Under the pieces are notes generated by a model. The model was not told the origin of the DNA. It was given only the letters and a program-made list of their open reading frames with translations, and searched no databases. Below are positions 5,240 to 5,406 of a stretch of DNA of 5,406 nucleotides, piece by piece. How positions within the stretch are numbered: position 1 is the first letter of the stretch; every line of letters starts with the position of its first letter. Source of the DNA: Clostridia bacterium (GTDB taxonomy: Bacteria; Bacillota; Clostridia; Oscillospirales; CAG-272); NCBI GenBank assembly GCA_017559555.1, contig JAFYRH010000035.1, positions 1-5,406 of the forward strand. Reading direction: 5' to 3'. Both the position numbers and the translations under genes were made by a program.

Positions 5240-5406
5240 ATGGCAAGGGTTAAAATAGATATGACGGAGGGGAAAATCCTTCCGCTGCTGACACGGTTTG
5301 CGTTGCCGGTTATGGCAACGTCTATTATCAATCAGCTTTTCAATACGGCAGATACCATTGTTGTAGGACGATGGGGAGGTGCTACGCCAGAAGCACGAGA
5401 GATCGC
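5240..5406 (+). CDS. MATE-family efflux transporter, N-terminal part (cut by window end)
   Basis: Only the first 55 residues are present, with the frame open to the last base. They carry the N-terminal signature of MATE exporters: a short polar lead with MTEGKI (8-13), then LLTRFALPVM (16-25), SIINQLFNTADTIVVGRWGG (28-47) spanning the first helix and its exit, and the start of the next segment. MATE proteins export drugs or metabolites in exchange for Na+ or H+ across the cytoplasmic membrane; the substrate cannot be told from this part. The ATG at 5240 is chosen because GGAGG (5230-5234) lies five bases upstream. Met8 has no ribosome binding site. The gene has its own promoter and is isolated from the ligase operon by the terminator. 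Confidence 0.87.
   Translation, partial: MARVKIDMTEGKILPLLTRFALPVMATSIINQLFNTADTIVVGRWGGATPEAREI

Overview
The window looks like a chromosomal segment of an anaerobic, probably gut-dwelling member of the Bacillota (Clostridia). That assignment is an inference. It rests on strong AAGGAGG-type ribosome binding sites, consensus sigma-A promoters, an ECF-transporter S component, a clostridial-looking flavin reductase and acyl-CoA ligase, and moderate GC content. I see no rRNA, tRNA, insertion sequence, CRISPR array or phage gene, and no clear sign of a new defence or mobile system. The genes are ordinary; the most informative parts are the control regions between them.

Layout. Positions 1-90 are a structured intergenic edge with a near-perfect palindrome, a second hairpin followed by five T, and possibly the last codons of a plus-strand gene. 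A leftward two-gene operon follows. An ECF S component (1346-1942) is separated by one base from an OPA-like MFS transporter (91-1344), and both are driven by a promoter at 1995-2023. Next is a leftward flavin reductase (2046-2552) with its own promoter at 2586-2614. On the plus strand, a TetR-family regulator (2756-3355) and a long-chain acyl-CoA synthetase (3422-5116) probably form an operon that ends at a strong intrinsic terminator (5125-5164). A separate promoter (5175-5203) then starts a MATE-family exporter (from 5240), cut by the window end.

How they fit together. The regulator gene has a perfect-consensus promoter whose -10 box lies between two near-palindromic sites 21 bp apart, a classic layout for TetR autorepression. 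Because no terminator separates regulator and ligase, the regulator probably also controls fatty-acid activation. The ECF S component and MFS protein are co-transcribed and probably translationally coupled, so they may import related compounds. No ATPase or EcfT gene is nearby, so the S component presumably shares an energising module encoded elsewhere. Its promoter has a 26-bp palindrome over the -35 element.
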